NCBI RefSeq assembly: GCF_005887115.1
Contig: NZ_PNCJ01000008.1
Span: 1-64,000 of the forward strand
Length of the DNA: 64,000 nucleotides
DNA from: Pseudoalteromonas rubra
GTDB taxonomy: Bacteria > Pseudomonadota > Gammaproteobacteria > Enterobacterales > Alteromonadaceae
Reading direction: 5' to 3'
Made by a program: the position numbers and the translations under genes. Shown here one piece after another: positions 40,328 through 50,088 of this stretch; positions within the stretch are counted from its first letter, which is position 1; the number at the start of each line of letters is the position of its first letter. The notes under the pieces are model-generated. The model was not told where the DNA came from, made no database searches, and saw only the letters and a list, made by a program, of their open reading frames with translations.

Positions 40328-40440
40328 TCTTTCTCTTACACTGTATGAAGAATTATTGGCTGAATTGCGTTAAAAACAGCCCGCTTCGCTTAATTTATCT
40401 GCAAACAAACTGTGTTAGGTATTTTTTTGCAAAAAAGGTG

Positions 40441-40469
40441 TTGACGACATACGGGCATATACGCATAAT
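40441..40469 (+). promoter_or_regulatory. sigma70-type promoter of the Met-Leu-Gln tRNA array
   Basis: There is a TTGACG -35 box, a 17-nt spacer and a CATAAT -10 box, then ACGCCCCGCATCAGCGATG. The discriminator and start region closely match those of the tRNA-Ala/Glu promoter at 333-361. The first tRNA begins 37 nt after the -10 box. Confidence 0.75.
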
Positions 40470-40506
40470 ACGCCCCGCATCAGCGATGATGAGAAATTAA
40501 AGAGAT

Positions 40507-40583
40507 GGCTATGTAGCTCAGCTGGTTAGAGCACATCACTCATAATGATGGGGTCCCCTGTTCAAATCAGGGCATAGCCACCA
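40507..40583 (+). tRNA. tRNA-Met (CAT, elongator), copy 1 of 2
   Basis: This is a 77-nt cloverleaf with GGCTATG paired to CATAGCC, the anticodon loop CTCATAA and an encoded CCA. The body resembles E. coli elongator tRNA-Met (metT). It heads the array. Confidence 0.95.
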
Positions 40584-40622
40584 TGCTTTAATTACTACCA
40601 AAACTCATCGAGCTAGCAAAAC

Positions 40623-40707
<85 letters not shown>

Positions 40708-40746
40708 TGTTCTTTTAAGTCAGAACTAAAACAGATTTAGTTTCGT

Positions 40747-40832
40747 TGGAGTATCGCCAAGCGGTAAGGACAGAAGAGAGAGGTTTTGATCCCTCACTCA
40801 TCCACCCCCAGATTCAAATCCTGGGACCAACA
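40747..40832 (+). pseudogene. tRNA-Gln-derived pseudogene, copy 1
   Basis: The first 25 nt match tRNA-Gln (TGGAGTATCGCCAAGCGGTAA). The anticodon loop TTTTGAT follows inside an enlarged stem (GAGAGAGG / CCTCACTC). The 3' end reads CTGGGACCAACA and cannot pair with the TGGAGTA acceptor, so a normal cloverleaf is lost. Two near-identical copies lie at 41143 and 41448. Confidence 0.75.
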
Positions 40833-40851
40833 TTTAGGTTTGAGTTTTCGT

Positions 40852-40926
40852 TGGAGTATCGCCAAGCGGTAAGGCAGCGGGTTTTGATCCCGCCATTCCC
40901 AGGTTCAAATCCTGGTACTCCAGCCA
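40852..40926 (+). tRNA. tRNA-Gln (TTG), copy 1 of 4
   Basis: This is a 75-nt tRNA with TGGAGTA paired to TACTCCA, the anticodon loop TTTTGAT and an encoded GCCA end. All four copies in the array are identical. Confidence 0.96.
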
Positions 40927-40945
40927 TCTCTTCTGAGATAAAAAT

Positions 40946-41006
40946 GCGGAAGTGGCGGAATTGGCCAGGTGTCTTGAACTAGACGCTGGATTTAGGTTCC
41001 AATATC
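40946..41006 (+). pseudogene. truncated tRNA-Leu(TAG) with D-loop insertion
   Basis: The first 19 nt and the TGGATTTAGGTTCCA anticodon arm match tRNA-Leu(TAG). About 15 extra nt interrupt the D-loop after ATTGG, one GC is missing after AGACGC, and the variable and T-arms are absent. Confidence 0.75.
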
Positions 41007-41021
41007 AAAGCAAAAAAATAT

Positions 41022-41106
<85 letters not shown>

Positions 41107-41142
41107 TGTTCTCGATTAGAACTAAAATAATCAAATTTTCGT

Positions 41143-41228
41143 TGGAGTATCGCCAAGCGGTAAGCACAGAAGAGAGAGGTTTTGATCCCTCACTCATCCA
41201 CCCCCAGACTCAAATCCTGGGACCAACA
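41143..41228 (+). pseudogene. tRNA-Gln-derived pseudogene, copy 2
   Basis: This segment differs from the copy at 40747 by only two substitutions (GGACAG to GCACAG, and GATTCAA to GACTCAA). The 3' end is again CTGGGACCAACA. Confidence 0.75.
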
Positions 41229-41247
41229 TTTAGGTTTGAGTTTTCGT

Positions 41248-41322
41248 TGGAGTATCGCCAAGCGGTAAGGCAGCGGGTTTTGATCCCGCCATTCCCAGGT
41301 TCAAATCCTGGTACTCCAGCCA
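41248..41322 (+). tRNA. tRNA-Gln (TTG), copy 2 of 4
   Basis: This gene is identical to copy 1. It is followed after 4 nt by the next tRNA-Leu. Confidence 0.96.
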
Positions 41323-41326
41323 ACAT

Positions 41327-41411
<85 letters not shown>

Positions 41412-41447
41412 TGTTCTCGATTAGAACTAAAATAATCAACTTTTCGT

Positions 41448-41533
41448 TGGAGTATCGCCAAGCGGTAAGGACAGAAGAGAGAGGTTTTGACCCCTCACTC
41501 GTTCACCCCCAGATTCAAATCCTGGGACCAACA
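41448..41533 (+). pseudogene. tRNA-Gln-derived pseudogene, copy 3
   Basis: This is the same 86-nt layout as copies 1 and 2, with a few more substitutions (GATCCCTC to GACCCCTC, CATCCACC to CGTTCACC). It has drifted, while the neighbouring intact tRNA genes have not. Confidence 0.75.
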
Positions 41534-41552
41534 TTTAGATTTGAGTTTTCGT

Positions 41553-41627
41553 TGGAGTATCGCCAAGCGGTAAGGCAGCGGGTTTTGATCCCGCCATTCC
41601 CAGGTTCAAATCCTGGTACTCCAGCCA
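41553..41627 (+). tRNA. tRNA-Gln (TTG), copy 3 of 4
   Basis: This gene is identical to copies 1 and 2. Two nucleotides separate it from the second tRNA-Met. Confidence 0.96.
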
Positions 41628-41629
41628 TT

Positions 41630-41706
41630 GGCTATGTAGCTCAGCTGGTTAGAGCACATCACTCATAATGATGGGGTCCCCTGTTCAAATCAGGGCATAG
41701 CCACCA
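41630..41706 (+). tRNA. tRNA-Met (CAT, elongator), copy 2 of 2
   Basis: This gene is identical to the copy at 40507 over 77 nt, including CCA. Confidence 0.95.
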
Positions 41707-41710
41707 CGTT

Positions 41711-41795
<85 letters not shown>

Positions 41796-41912
41796 TGTTC
41801 TTCAAGTTAGAACTAAAACTCTTGATTACGCTTTTTATTTCTGTAGTATCAAGCGTTAAGAAGAAGGATATTATCTCTTAGATTTATCTGGATTCAAGAT
41901 TTGAATTATTGC

Positions 41913-41987
41913 TGGAGTATCGCCAAGCGGTAAGGCAGCGGGTTTTGATCCCGCCATTCCCAGGTTCAAATCCTGGTACTCCAGCCA
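41913..41987 (+). tRNA. tRNA-Gln (TTG), copy 4 of 4
   Basis: This gene is identical to the other three Gln copies over 75 nt. Confidence 0.96.
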
Positions 41988-42014
41988 TCTCTTCCTTAAG
42001 AGATACAATTTGAT

Positions 42015-42099
42015 GCGGAAGTGGCGGAATTGGTAGACGCGCAGGATTCAGGTTTCTGTAACTTCGGTTGTGAGAGTTCAAGTCTCTCTTTCCGCACCA
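42015..42099 (+). tRNA. tRNA-Leu (CAG), copy 1 of 2
   Basis: This is an 85-nt class II tRNA with the anticodon loop TTCAGGT (CAG). The acceptor 3' strand is TTTCCGC, giving one G-T wobble with GCGGAAG where copy 2 has CTTCCGC. Confidence 0.93.
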
Positions 42100-42150
42100 T
42101 TTAACTCTTATCTTGAAAACTTTCTTCTTTTTAAAAACTACATACTCGAT

Positions 42151-42208
42151 GCAAAAGTGACGGAATTGTCTGTTGTCGAATTAGACGCAGGATTCGGTTC
42201 TCTTTTTC
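42151..42208 (+). pseudogene. truncated tRNA-Leu(CAG) remnant 1
   Basis: The segment starts GCAAAAGTGACGGAATTG, carries a D-loop insertion (TCTGTTGTCGAATT), then AGACGCAGGATTC, and lacks the 3' half. An 80-bp period links it to the remnant at 42231 and the intact gene at 42311. Confidence 0.7.
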
Positions 42209-42230
42209 ATTGATAAACTAAATACTCGAT

Positions 42231-42288
42231 GCAAAAGTAGCAGAATTGGCTGTTGTCGAATGAGACGCAGGATTCAGGTTTCTTTTTC
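42231..42288 (+). pseudogene. truncated tRNA-Leu(CAG) remnant 2
   Basis: This remnant has the same structure as the one 80 bp upstream: GCAAAAGTAGCAGAATTGG, a CTGTTGTCGAATG insertion, then AGACGCAGGATTCAGG, and no T-arm. Both are followed by the spacer TTTTTCATTGATAAACTAAAT. Confidence 0.7.
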
Positions 42289-42310
42289 ATTGATAAACTA
42301 AATATACGAT

Positions 42311-42395
42311 GCGGAAGTGGCGGAATTGGTAGACGCGCAGGATTCAGGTTTCTGTAACTTCGGTTGTGAGAGTTCAAGTCTCTCCTTCCGCACCA
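42311..42395 (+). tRNA. tRNA-Leu (CAG), copy 2 of 2
   Basis: This is an intact 85-nt tRNA with anticodon CAG and a fully paired acceptor (GCGGAAG / CTTCCGC). It is the last gene of the array. Confidence 0.96.
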
Positions 42396-42528
42396 TTTAG
42401 TTCAAAGACAATTTCAACTCTCTTGCTACTCTTCCGACATATCTTAATTATTTTCCCATCTTCTTCGTAATTTTCAGTTAATTTTGCTTTATTGCTTTGC
42501 TATCTGTTATTCCTGTCATGAATGACGT

Positions 42529-43692
42529 CTAAACGACGCCACCCATTGCATGTTTCAATACTTCACGTTTAATTGGACCGGCATGATTAGCCACTTTTAA
42601 CACCAGGTTGCGTAAATGCCTTAAAGGTGCAATTTCGTTAGAGAAGCCAAAGTAGCAGGCGTCCATCATACTCATCATCATCAGGTTATCGTTACGACGG
42701 CTCTGCTCATAGCGGCGCAGCAAGGCGGCGTTACCAATGTCCTCAGCGCCTTCCAGTGCGCTTGCCAGCGCAGCCACATCTTTGAACCCTAAATTAACGC
42801 CCTGCCCTGCCAGCGGGTTAATGGTATGTGCTGAGTCGCCAATCAGGACGACACGCCCCTGATGGTATTGATTGGCATGTTGTCTGGCCAGCGGAAATAC
42901 CGCGCTTTGTAACACCTCAAACTCACCGGGTAAATCGAAGAAGTGATTTTGTATCTCCTGCTTCAACTGTGCATTCGATAACGTCTTCATCTGCGCCAGC
43001 TCATTGCCATGGTGATACCAAATAAGATTGGCATACGGATATTGCATGGGCAAAAAGGCAATCGGTCCGGACGGCTTAAACTGCTGCCAGGTTTTTACCT
43101 GCTGCGGCGCATCCAGTTTAATCAGCACACCCATACAATGCTGCTGATATTGCCAACCGGTCACCCCAATGCCAGCCAGTTTGCGTACCACCGAGCGTCC
43201 GCCGTCAGCTGCTAACAGTAAATCGGCCTGATAACTTTGCTCCGGGTAAATCAACTCAACCGAATCAGTATTTTGCTTGATTGCCTGCGGCGTACCAGAA
43301 ACCTGTTCGACCTGAATACCAAGGCGTTCGAACTGTGCCCATAAACTGGCCTGGATAAGACGGTTTTCAACAATGTGGCCTAAATGCGTTGCCGCCAGCT
43401 CCTCGCAGTCAAATAGCAGGCTGTTATTTTCCTGCTCATACGCTTCGAGCTGCTGATACGGTGCCAGTCTGGCATTGCGCAGCAACGGCATTGCCTGGAG
43501 TTCATCCAGCAAAGCTTCTGAGAAGCGATTAATGGCTGACACCCGAATATCTATGGTCTCGTCCGTTAGAGCCTGCATGGCATCCAATGGATGCGTTTCG
43601 AGCACAGTGACTGTCAGGCCTTGCTGCGCGAGCTTGACGGCGGCGGCTGCGCCAACCATGCCACCACCTACTATCAGCACTTTGTTTTTCAT
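42529..43692 (-). CDS. ubiF: ubiquinone biosynthesis FAD-dependent hydroxylase (UbiF-like)
   Basis: The 387-residue flavoprotein belongs to the UbiH/UbiF/Coq6 monooxygenases, which hydroxylate the ubiquinone ring. Visible motifs are the N-terminal dinucleotide fold VLIVGGGMVGAAAA, the mid-protein ADGGRSVVRK, and the FAD-binding GRVVLIGDSAHTINPLAGQGVNLGFKD. The choice of UbiF over UbiH or UbiI rests on position: between a metT-like tRNA array and miaB, as in E. coli. It is convergent with the tRNA array and divergent from miaB. Confidence 0.88.
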   Translation of the reverse strand: MKNKVLIVGGGMVGAAAAVKLAQQGLTVTVLETHPLDAMQALTDETIDIRVSAINRFSEALLDELQAMPLLRNARLAPYQQLEAYEQENNSLLFDCEELAATHLGHIVENRLIQASLWAQFERLGIQVEQVSGTPQAIKQNTDSVELIYPEQSYQADLLLAADGGRSVVRKLAGIGVTGWQYQQHCMGVLIKLDAPQQVKTWQQFKPSGPIAFLPMQYPYANLIWYHHGNELAQMKTLSNAQLKQEIQNHFFDLPGEFEVLQSAVFPLARQHANQYHQGRVVLIGDSAHTINPLAGQGVNLGFKDVAALASALEGAEDIGNAALLRRYEQSRRNDNLMMMSMMDACYFGFSNEIAPLRHLRNLVLKVANHAGPIKREVLKHAMGGVV

Positions 43693-44018
43693 ACCCTTTT
43701 TCCTTAGTTCTGCTTGCTAAGTCATATCCTGCTATTGTAACCCAATTCGCTCTGAAAGGTTCACAGCCCTGCATAGTGTAGCCGAGCAAATACAAGATGC
43801 CTTGATCTTGGTTTCTAAAGTTAAAAACTATACTTGGCTAGTGTCATTAGGTCATATAAAATACGCGTCCTTTAAACTAATTTCACGCAAGATCCTGGCA
43901 AAGATACAGGTTATGCTCTGTACTGGCACAGGTGATGAGCGGGTCGGCTTAGTGATATTAGTTGTTTTAGCGTCGCACACCGTGCTATTCACCGAGTTGA
44001 AAACGAGGCATTATTTCA
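43693..44018. other. divergent ubiF-miaB intergenic region
   Basis: The two promoters must lie in these 326 bp. A weak candidate for miaB is TTGGCT at 43834 with TATAAA at 43855. A 74-codon open frame at 43802-44026 crosses the miaB start, lacks a ribosome site and is not accepted. No repeat or RNA gene is visible. Confidence 0.4.
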
Positions 44019-45452
44019 ATGAGTAAAAAGTTGCATATCAAAACCTGGGGCTGTCAGATGAACGAGTATGACTCCCAGAAAATGGCGGATCTGCTTGACT
44101 CCACCAACGGCTATCAGCTAACAGAAGAAGCTGAGCAAGCGGATGTGATCCTACTCAATACCTGTTCAATTCGTGAAAAAGCACAGGAAAAAGTATTCCA
44201 CCAACTGGGTCGCTGGAAGCTACTCAAAGACGACAACCCGGATCTGGTGATTGGCGTCGGTGGCTGTGTGGCCTCTCAGGAAGGCGACACAATTCGTCAA
44301 CGCGCGCCTTTTGTTGATATCGTATTTGGCCCGCAAACTTTGCACCGTCTGCCAGAGATGATCAAACAAGTGCAGAGCAAACAAGGCTCTGTGGTCGATA
44401 TTTCATTCCCGGAAATCGAGAAGTTTGACCGCCTGCCAGAGCCAAAAGCGGAAGGTCCAAGTGCCTTTGTCTCTATTATGGAAGGCTGCTCTAAATACTG
44501 TACTTTCTGTGTTGTACCTTATACTCGTGGTGAAGAAGTAAGCCGTCCACTTGATGATGTTTTACTTGAAGTTGCTCAGCTGGCAGAGCAAGGTGTGCGT
44601 GAAGTAAACCTGCTAGGTCAGAACGTAAATGCCTATCGTGGCGAAATGCACGATGGCGAAATTTGCTATTTCTCTGATCTGCTGCGCTTTGTGGCGGCCA
44701 TTGATGGCATCGATCGCATTCGTTACACCACCTCGCACCCTGTTGAGTTTACACCAGACATCATTGACGCATACGCAGACGTACCTGAGCTGGTTGATCA
44801 CCTGCACTTACCGGTTCAAAGTGGCTCAGACCGCATTCTGAACCTGATGAAGCGTGGCCACACGGCGCTTGAGTACAAGTCGACTATCCGCAAGCTGCGC
44901 AAGATCCGTCCGAACCTGAGCATGAGTTCTGACTTTATTATTGGCTTCCCGGGCGAAAGCAAAGCGGATTTCGAAGCGACCATGAATCTTATCAACGACA
45001 TTGGCTTTGATATGAGCTTCAGCTTTATCTATTCAGCGCGTCCGGGCACGCCAGCGTCTGACTTGCCTGACGATGTCACCGAGCAGGAAAAGAAAGAGCG
45101 TTTGTACTTGCTACAAAACCGCATTAATCAAATGGCGCAGGATATCAGCCGCAAAATGCATGGCACTGAGCAGCGTATTCTGGTCGAAGGTCCGTCGAAA
45201 AAGAACCCGATGGAATTGCGTGGCCGTACCGAGAACAACCGAGTGGTGAACTTTGAAGGTCCTCACTCAGTGATCGGTCAGTTTGTTGACGTACGTATCA
45301 CAGAAGCACTGCCAAACTCACTACGTGGTGAGCTGATCAGGACCGAAGCTGAGATGGACTTACGCCGTGATGTTGCACCATCTGATATCTTAAATCGTGC
45401 CCCGGCAGAACCTGAAGCCAACGAACTGGGTGTAGCGACCTTTACGCCTTAG
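44019..45452 (+). CDS. miaB: tRNA-2-methylthio-N6-dimethylallyladenosine synthase MiaB
   Basis: MiaB is a radical-SAM methylthiotransferase that adds the 2-methylthio group to i6A37 of tRNAs reading U-starting codons. The 477 residues show the N-terminal UPF0004 domain with its cluster cysteines ([31 protein letters not shown]), the radical-SAM motif [19 protein letters not shown], and a C-terminal TRAM domain (about 375-440). It is the first gene of miaB-ybeZ-ybeY-corC-lnt. Confidence 0.98.
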   Translation: MSKKLHIKTWGCQMNEYDSQKMADLLDSTNGYQLTEEAEQADVILLNTCSIREKAQEKVFHQLGRWKLLKDDNPDLVIGVGGCVASQEGDTIRQRAPFVDIVFGPQTLHRLPEMIKQVQSKQGSVVDISFPEIEKFDRLPEPKAEGPSAFVSIMEGCSKYCTFCVVPYTRGEEVSRPLDDVLLEVAQLAEQGVREVNLLGQNVNAYRGEMHDGEICYFSDLLRFVAAIDGIDRIRYTTSHPVEFTPDIIDAYADVPELVDHLHLPVQSGSDRILNLMKRGHTALEYKSTIRKLRKIRPNLSMSSDFIIGFPGESKADFEATMNLINDIGFDMSFSFIYSARPGTPASDLPDDVTEQEKKERLYLLQNRINQMAQDISRKMHGTEQRILVEGPSKKNPMELRGRTENNRVVNFEGPHSVIGQFVDVRITEALPNSLRGELIRTEAEMDLRRDVAPSDILNRAPAEPEANELGVATFTP

Positions 45453-45505
45453 TCTTGGAATTTCGACGCCAGCTGATGCTGGCGTCTTGTTATTAGGAAG
45501 TTGTT

Positions 45506-46588
45506 TTGAGTAACCAAGTCAAGAATATCGAATTTTATCTGGAACCCTCCGACAATCACCGCCTATCTTCTTTGTGCGGGCCTTTTGATGACAACCTGAA
45601 GCAAATCGAACGTCGTCTGGGCATAGAAATTACCCACAGAGATAACTGGTTTAAAGTCACCGGCCAGCCGGTTGTGGCAAAAGCCGCCGTCGACATCTTG
45701 AAATCTCTGTATGTCGAAACCCAGCCTGTGCGCGGTAAATTTGCGGATATTGAACCGGATCAGGTTCACCTGGCGATCACCGAAGCGAACTGCCTGGAGC
45801 AGGAAGCCCCGGATGTGTGGGAAAAAGAAGTGTTTATCAAAACACGTCGTGGTGTGGTTAAGCCTCGTAACCCCAACCAGAGCCAGTATGTGGCCAATAT
45901 TTTGACCCATGACATCTGCTTTGGAATTGGTCCGGCGGGCACAGGTAAAACTTACCTGGCGGTAGCAGCGGCGGTAGATGCCCTTGAGCGTCAGGAAATT
46001 CGTCGTATTCTGCTGACTCGCCCAGCCGTTGAAGCCGGCGAAAAACTCGGTTTCTTGCCCGGCGACCTGACGCAAAAGATAGACCCTTATTTGCGCCCGC
46101 TGTACGACGCCCTGTTCGAAATGCTGGGCTTTGAAAAGGTCGAGCGTTTGATCGAAAAGAACGTGATAGAGGTTGCACCACTGGCCTACATGCGTGGGCG
46201 AACACTGAACGATGCCTTTATTATTCTGGATGAAAGCCAGAACACCACCACAGAGCAGATGAAAATGTTCCTGACCCGGATTGGCTTTAATTCCAAAGCG
46301 GTGATCACCGGTGACATCACTCAGGTGGATTTACCACGCGGTGCGCGCTCTGGTCTGCGCCACGCCATCGATGTATTGGGTGAGGTAGACGAGATTTCGT
46401 TTAACTTCTTCAAGTCTCATGATGTGGTACGTCACCCAGTGGTGGCACGCATTGTTGAGGCCTACGAGAAAAAAGAAGAAGCCGAGCGAAAGGAAAAGTT
46501 TAATAAACAGCAGGCAAGATTACAGGCACAGGCCAATACCGCGCCAGCTGATACACAGCCAAACGCCAACGACGAGGAGCGCTCATAA
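45506..46588 (+). CDS. ybeZ: PhoH-like ATPase YbeZ
   Basis: YbeZ is a PhoH-family P-loop ATPase that works with the endoribonuclease YbeY in rRNA processing. The start is a TTG at 45506 with TAGGAAG upstream. The 360 residues contain Walker [12 protein letters not shown], Walker [10 protein letters not shown], and [22 protein letters not shown] Gln/Ala-rich charged tail follows residue 325. The stop overlaps the ybeY start by one base (TAATG). Confidence 0.96.
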   Translation: MSNQVKNIEFYLEPSDNHRLSSLCGPFDDNLKQIERRLGIEITHRDNWFKVTGQPVVAKAAVDILKSLYVETQPVRGKFADIEPDQVHLAITEANCLEQEAPDVWEKEVFIKTRRGVVKPRNPNQSQYVANILTHDICFGIGPAGTGKTYLAVAAAVDALERQEIRRILLTRPAVEAGEKLGFLPGDLTQKIDPYLRPLYDALFEMLGFEKVERLIEKNVIEVAPLAYMRGRTLNDAFIILDESQNTTTEQMKMFLTRIGFNSKAVITGDITQVDLPRGARSGLRHAIDVLGEVDEISFNFFKSHDVVRHPVVARIVEAYEKKEEAERKEKFNKQQARLQAQANTAPADTQPNANDEERS

Positions 46589-47046
46589 TGTCGCTTGAGG
46601 TAGATCTACAGATTGCCAGTGACTTCGCCAACCTGCCCTCTGCTGAACAATTTCAGTTGTGGGCCGAAAAAGCACTCCTTGCGTATAAGGAAGAGGCCGA
46701 GGTCACCATACGAATTGCAGACGAAGCGGAAAGCCAGGAACTGAACAGTCAGTACCGTGGTAAAGACAAGCCAACCAATGTGCTGTCTTTTCCTTTTGAA
46801 GCGCCGCCTGGGATTGAGCTGCCTTTAGTTGGCGACCTAATTATTTGTCCTCAGGTGGTTTTTCGTGAGGCCGAAGAACAGGAAAAAACGTTCCATGATC
46901 ATTTTGCCCATATGGTGGTACACGGGTGCTTGCATTTGTTGGGCTTTGACCATATAAATGAACAGGACGCCAATGAAATGGAAAGTCTTGAAAAAGAATT
47001 CTTAGCCGATCTGGGCATTGCTGACCCATATCGAGATGACGTTTAA
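46588..47046 (+). CDS. ybeY: endoribonuclease YbeY
   Basis: YbeY is a zinc-dependent endoribonuclease needed for 16S rRNA 3'-end maturation and ribosome quality control. The 152 residues contain the zinc motif [11 protein letters not shown] and the strand TNVLSFPFE. It is coupled to ybeZ and followed by corC 22 bp later. Confidence 0.97.
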   Translation: MSLEVDLQIASDFANLPSAEQFQLWAEKALLAYKEEAEVTIRIADEAESQELNSQYRGKDKPTNVLSFPFEAPPGIELPLVGDLIICPQVVFREAEEQEKTFHDHFAHMVVHGCLHLLGFDHINEQDANEMESLEKEFLADLGIADPYRDDV

Positions 47047-47068
47047 CCGACTGGAGTAACACACCGCA

Positions 47069-47947
47069 ATGAGCGACGAAAACTCGCAAAGTAGTCAGGG
47101 TTCTTCGAGCAAGACCTGGCTGGGACGCATCACTCAGATGCTGCAAGGGGAACCCCAAAATAAAGAAGAGTTGGTAGAAGTAATTGCCGACGCGCAGGAA
47201 CGAGCCCTGATCGACCCTGAAACCAAAGACATGATGGAAGGCGTACTCAGTGTTTCTGAACTGAAAGTCCGAGACATCATGATCCCACGCTCACAAATGG
47301 TGACGCTGGATATTGATCAGGACCTGGAGTCGCAGTTGCCCGCTATGGTTGAATCCAGCCATTCGCGCTTTCCAGTCATTTGCGAAGACAAAGATCATGT
47401 CGAAGGCATTTTACTGGCCAAAGACCTGCTACCGCTGATCGTTCAGCGCGACAGTGAACTGCCAACCATCCGTGAATACTTGCGACCTGCTGTTGTGGTG
47501 CCAGAAAGTAAACGTGTTGACGCGCTGCTCAATGAGTTTCGTCAAAAACGCTATCATATGGCCATTGTCATCGATGAGTACGGCGGTGTTTCGGGTCTGG
47601 TGACCATCGAAGATATTCTGGAAACCATCGTAGGTGAAATCGAAGATGAGCACGACAACGAAGACGAACAGCAGGCCATTCGCCAGCTCTCTAAACACGT
47701 GTTCAACGTTCAGGCGCTGACTCCACTGGATGAATTCAACGACTTCTTTAAAACGGAATATGATACGCAAGAAGCAGACACCATAGGCGGGATCATCTTG
47801 CATGCTTTTGGCCATATGCCAAGCCGGGGCGAAACCATTGATATTGCACCTTTGCAGTTCAAGGTTACCAACTCGGACAATCGCCGTATTTTGCAGTTAC
47901 AGGTGACCATGCCAAAAGCTGAACATGTTGAAGACGTTTTCGAATAA
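47069..47947 (+). CDS. corC: CorC/YbeX transporter-associated CBS protein
   Basis: The 292-residue cytoplasmic protein has a CBS pair (about residues 72-190, VRDIMIPRSQMVTLDIDQD and VIDEYGGVSGLVTIEDILE) and a C-terminal CorC_HlyC domain (about 210-285, ADTIGGIILHAFGHMPSRGETI). Family members are linked to Mg2+/Co2+ efflux and, as YbeX, to rRNA metabolism. It overlaps lnt by 23 bp. Confidence 0.95.
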   Translation: MSDENSQSSQGSSSKTWLGRITQMLQGEPQNKEELVEVIADAQERALIDPETKDMMEGVLSVSELKVRDIMIPRSQMVTLDIDQDLESQLPAMVESSHSRFPVICEDKDHVEGILLAKDLLPLIVQRDSELPTIREYLRPAVVVPESKRVDALLNEFRQKRYHMAIVIDEYGGVSGLVTIEDILETIVGEIEDEHDNEDEQQAIRQLSKHVFNVQALTPLDEFNDFFKTEYDTQEADTIGGIILHAFGHMPSRGETIDIAPLQFKVTNSDNRRILQLQVTMPKAEHVEDVFE

Positions 47948-49505
47948 ACTCACCACCCTACTAAAAGACAAGTTTGCGTGGCTGGCACTGCTTAGCGGTG
48001 CCTCTCTTACCTTTAGTTATGCCCCGTTTGGGCTCTGGCCCCTGACTTTTGTAGCGCTCGCAGTAGCGTGTTTTGTCACCGATCAGCCCACAACCCGACA
48101 CGCCGCGAAATATGGCTTTTTATTTGGCTTTGGTTGGTTTTCAGCCGGGATAAGCTGGGTACATGTTTCCATCGCTCAGTTCGGGGGGTTGCCCTTACCG
48201 GCCTCACTGTTGTTAATGGGCCTGCTCTGTGCCTATCTGGCGATTTACCCGGCACTGGCCTTTGCGCTGGCGACACGCTTCTCTGATAAACCCTGGCAAC
48301 GTATTGCGCTGCTGCTCAGTGGGTTCGCGATATTTGAATACCTGCGTGGCACCTTACTGACCGGGTTTCCGTGGTTGAGCTTTGGTTATAGCCAGACCGA
48401 CGCACCGCTCAATATGCTTGCCCCCTGGATTGGCGAATTTGGTCTGACCCTGGTGTGTGTATTGCTTGGCGCACTGCTGTACTACCTGCTCTGGCAAAGA
48501 CGCTATCAGCTGACCATGATTGCCCTGCTGCCTGTGCTAGCGCTCACCCTGTTTACACGCATAGCGGATAATCCGGTGCACTATAACGGCGAGCAAACCC
48601 GAACCTTGCTGGTTCAGGGCAATATTCAGCAAAGCCTGCGCTGGGAGCCTGAGCAATTCTGGCCGACTATGTCTAAATATCAGGATATGACCCGGCCATT
48701 GTGGCAGCAGGCCGACTTAGTTGTCTGGCCGGAAGCCGCCATTCCTGAGCTGGAAGACCTGGCCTTCGACTTTTTGCAAAATCTGGACAAAGCAGCAGCT
48801 TTTAATCAAAGCGCTTTGATCACAGGGATCCCGGATTACCAATTTGATACTCGTAATGTGTACAACACTTTAATTGTGGTTGGTAAACAACATGAGGAGG
48901 ATGAGCAAGGCCACTATCGCTACCTGCACCCTAACCGTTACCAGAAACACCAGTTGCTGCCCATCGGAGAGTTTGTTCCCTTTGAAGAGTGGTTACGACC
49001 CATTGCACCGTTGTTCAATCTGGCTATGTCTTCGTTCTCTCGAGGAGAGGCAAAACAAGCTAATTTGATAGCCAATGGATTGCATATTTTGCCCGCAATC
49101 TGTTATGAAATAGCCTTCAGCGAGTTGGTAAGGAACAACTACACAGACCGTTCTGACATCCTGTTTACGGTGAGTAATGACGCCTGGTTTGGTGACTCTC
49201 ATGGTCCACATCAGCATATGCAAATTGCTCGAATGCGTGCGCTTGAGCTACAACGCCCTCTAATCAGAGTGACCAACAACGGGATCAGTGGGATTTATGA
49301 TCCACTCAGCCAGACTCAGCATACGCTCCCTCAGTTTGTTGAGGAGACGATGTTACTGGACGTAAAACTGATGAGCGGAAACAGCTGGTATAGCCAACAT
49401 GGAAACAAATGGATCTGGATATTATTAGCGTTTCTGACGGGGCTAGTCATACTCGACAAAGGATTAGTCAGAGTTAGATACCGAGTTGAACGTGACTATT
49501 TATAA
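47925..49505 (+). CDS. lnt: apolipoprotein N-acyltransferase Lnt
   Basis: Lnt adds the third acyl chain to the N-terminal cysteine of lipoproteins, making them competent for Lol export, and so works upstream of LolB. The 526 residues hold about six N-terminal membrane helices, a periplasmic nitrilase-like domain (about 215-480) and a last helix (about 490-508). The catalytic glutamate is in VWPEAAIPE, the lysine follows the YLHPNRYQKHQLLPIGEFVP stretch, and the cysteine is in ICYEIAF. It ends the miaB-lnt cluster. Confidence 0.96.
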   Translation: MLKTFSNKLTTLLKDKFAWLALLSGASLTFSYAPFGLWPLTFVALAVACFVTDQPTTRHAAKYGFLFGFGWFSAGISWVHVSIAQFGGLPLPASLLLMGLLCAYLAIYPALAFALATRFSDKPWQRIALLLSGFAIFEYLRGTLLTGFPWLSFGYSQTDAPLNMLAPWIGEFGLTLVCVLLGALLYYLLWQRRYQLTMIALLPVLALTLFTRIADNPVHYNGEQTRTLLVQGNIQQSLRWEPEQFWPTMSKYQDMTRPLWQQADLVVWPEAAIPELEDLAFDFLQNLDKAAAFNQSALITGIPDYQFDTRNVYNTLIVVGKQHEEDEQGHYRYLHPNRYQKHQLLPIGEFVPFEEWLRPIAPLFNLAMSSFSRGEAKQANLIANGLHILPAICYEIAFSELVRNNYTDRSDILFTVSNDAWFGDSHGPHQHMQIARMRALELQRPLIRVTNNGISGIYDPLSQTQHTLPQFVEETMLLDVKLMSGNSWYSQHGNKWIWILLAFLTGLVILDKGLVRVRYRVERDYL

Positions 49506-49721
49506 TTGTAGTCACGACTGAATAATGAGATTTCCGGCTGCCCCCCAGGTACTAAACCACCTCGCAAATGCACCATATTTGTGAGCTTTGTGCGTTAGTA
49601 AAGTGCACAAACACTCTAATCACCACCCACAAAATCATTAAGACATTGAAAATATAATACATTTTCTTTGTGGCATGGTTCTTCCTTATTCAACAACAAT
49701 GAATTTGGCAGGAATGCAAAC

Positions 49722-49820
49722 ATGCTCTATACAATTATCGACACCCTAAGTCTGGTCTGGCGAATAGACTGCAGCGTATGGCCGCTGCGGGACCAACAGT
49801 TTAATAGTGAGGAAAGCTAA
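49722..49820 (+). CDS. candidate 32-residue ORF upstream of the HTH gene
   Basis: An ATG with AGGA 9 nt upstream opens a 32-codon frame encoding a peptide that starts MLYTIIDTLSLVWRIDC and ends EES. It stops at TAA one base before the ATG of the HTH gene (TAACATG). Such spacing suggests translational coupling or a leader peptide. Evidence is the start site and position only; no homology is claimed. Confidence 0.4.
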   Translation: MLYTIIDTLSLVWRIDCSVWPLRDQQFNSEES

Positions 49821-49821
49821 C

Positions 49822-50088
49822 ATGGCTGCCAAACTCTCTTCCACTCACCCCAGTGTGCTACGTGCTGTGCATATGGTACAGAGTCAGCAACTGACCATTC
49901 ATGAAGCAGCCACACAGTTTGCCTTATCGCAACGGACGCTCTATGCAGCACTTCGGGGTAAACAGCCCCACACTCAGTCGCGCTATTCACAGCTGTTACG
50001 TCAAAAGCAACAGCTGGAGTCTCAGCTTCGTCAGATCCGTGAAGAACTGGCTTGTATGCAAAAGGATGACTATGCGACTCACAATTGA
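49822..50088 (+). CDS. small helix-turn-helix protein
   Basis: The 88-residue product starts at the ATG at 49822, behind GAGGAAAG. Residues about 10-50 form an HTH of the pipsqueak/transposase-like type (LRAVHMVQSQQLTIHEAATQFALSQRTLYAALRGK). The C-terminal half is a charged coiled coil (LLRQKQQLESQLRQIREELA). It is probably a DNA-binding dimer. It overlaps the downstream GNAT gene by 17 bp. Confidence 0.65.
   Translation: MAAKLSSTHPSVLRAVHMVQSQQLTIHEAATQFALSQRTLYAALRGKQPHTQSRYSQLLRQKQQLESQLRQIREELACMQKDDYATHN

Noticed and set aside
43802..44026. 74-codon plus-strand open frame before miaB
   Set aside because: It runs through the miaB start codon in another frame, has no ribosome binding site and no recognisable protein pattern.
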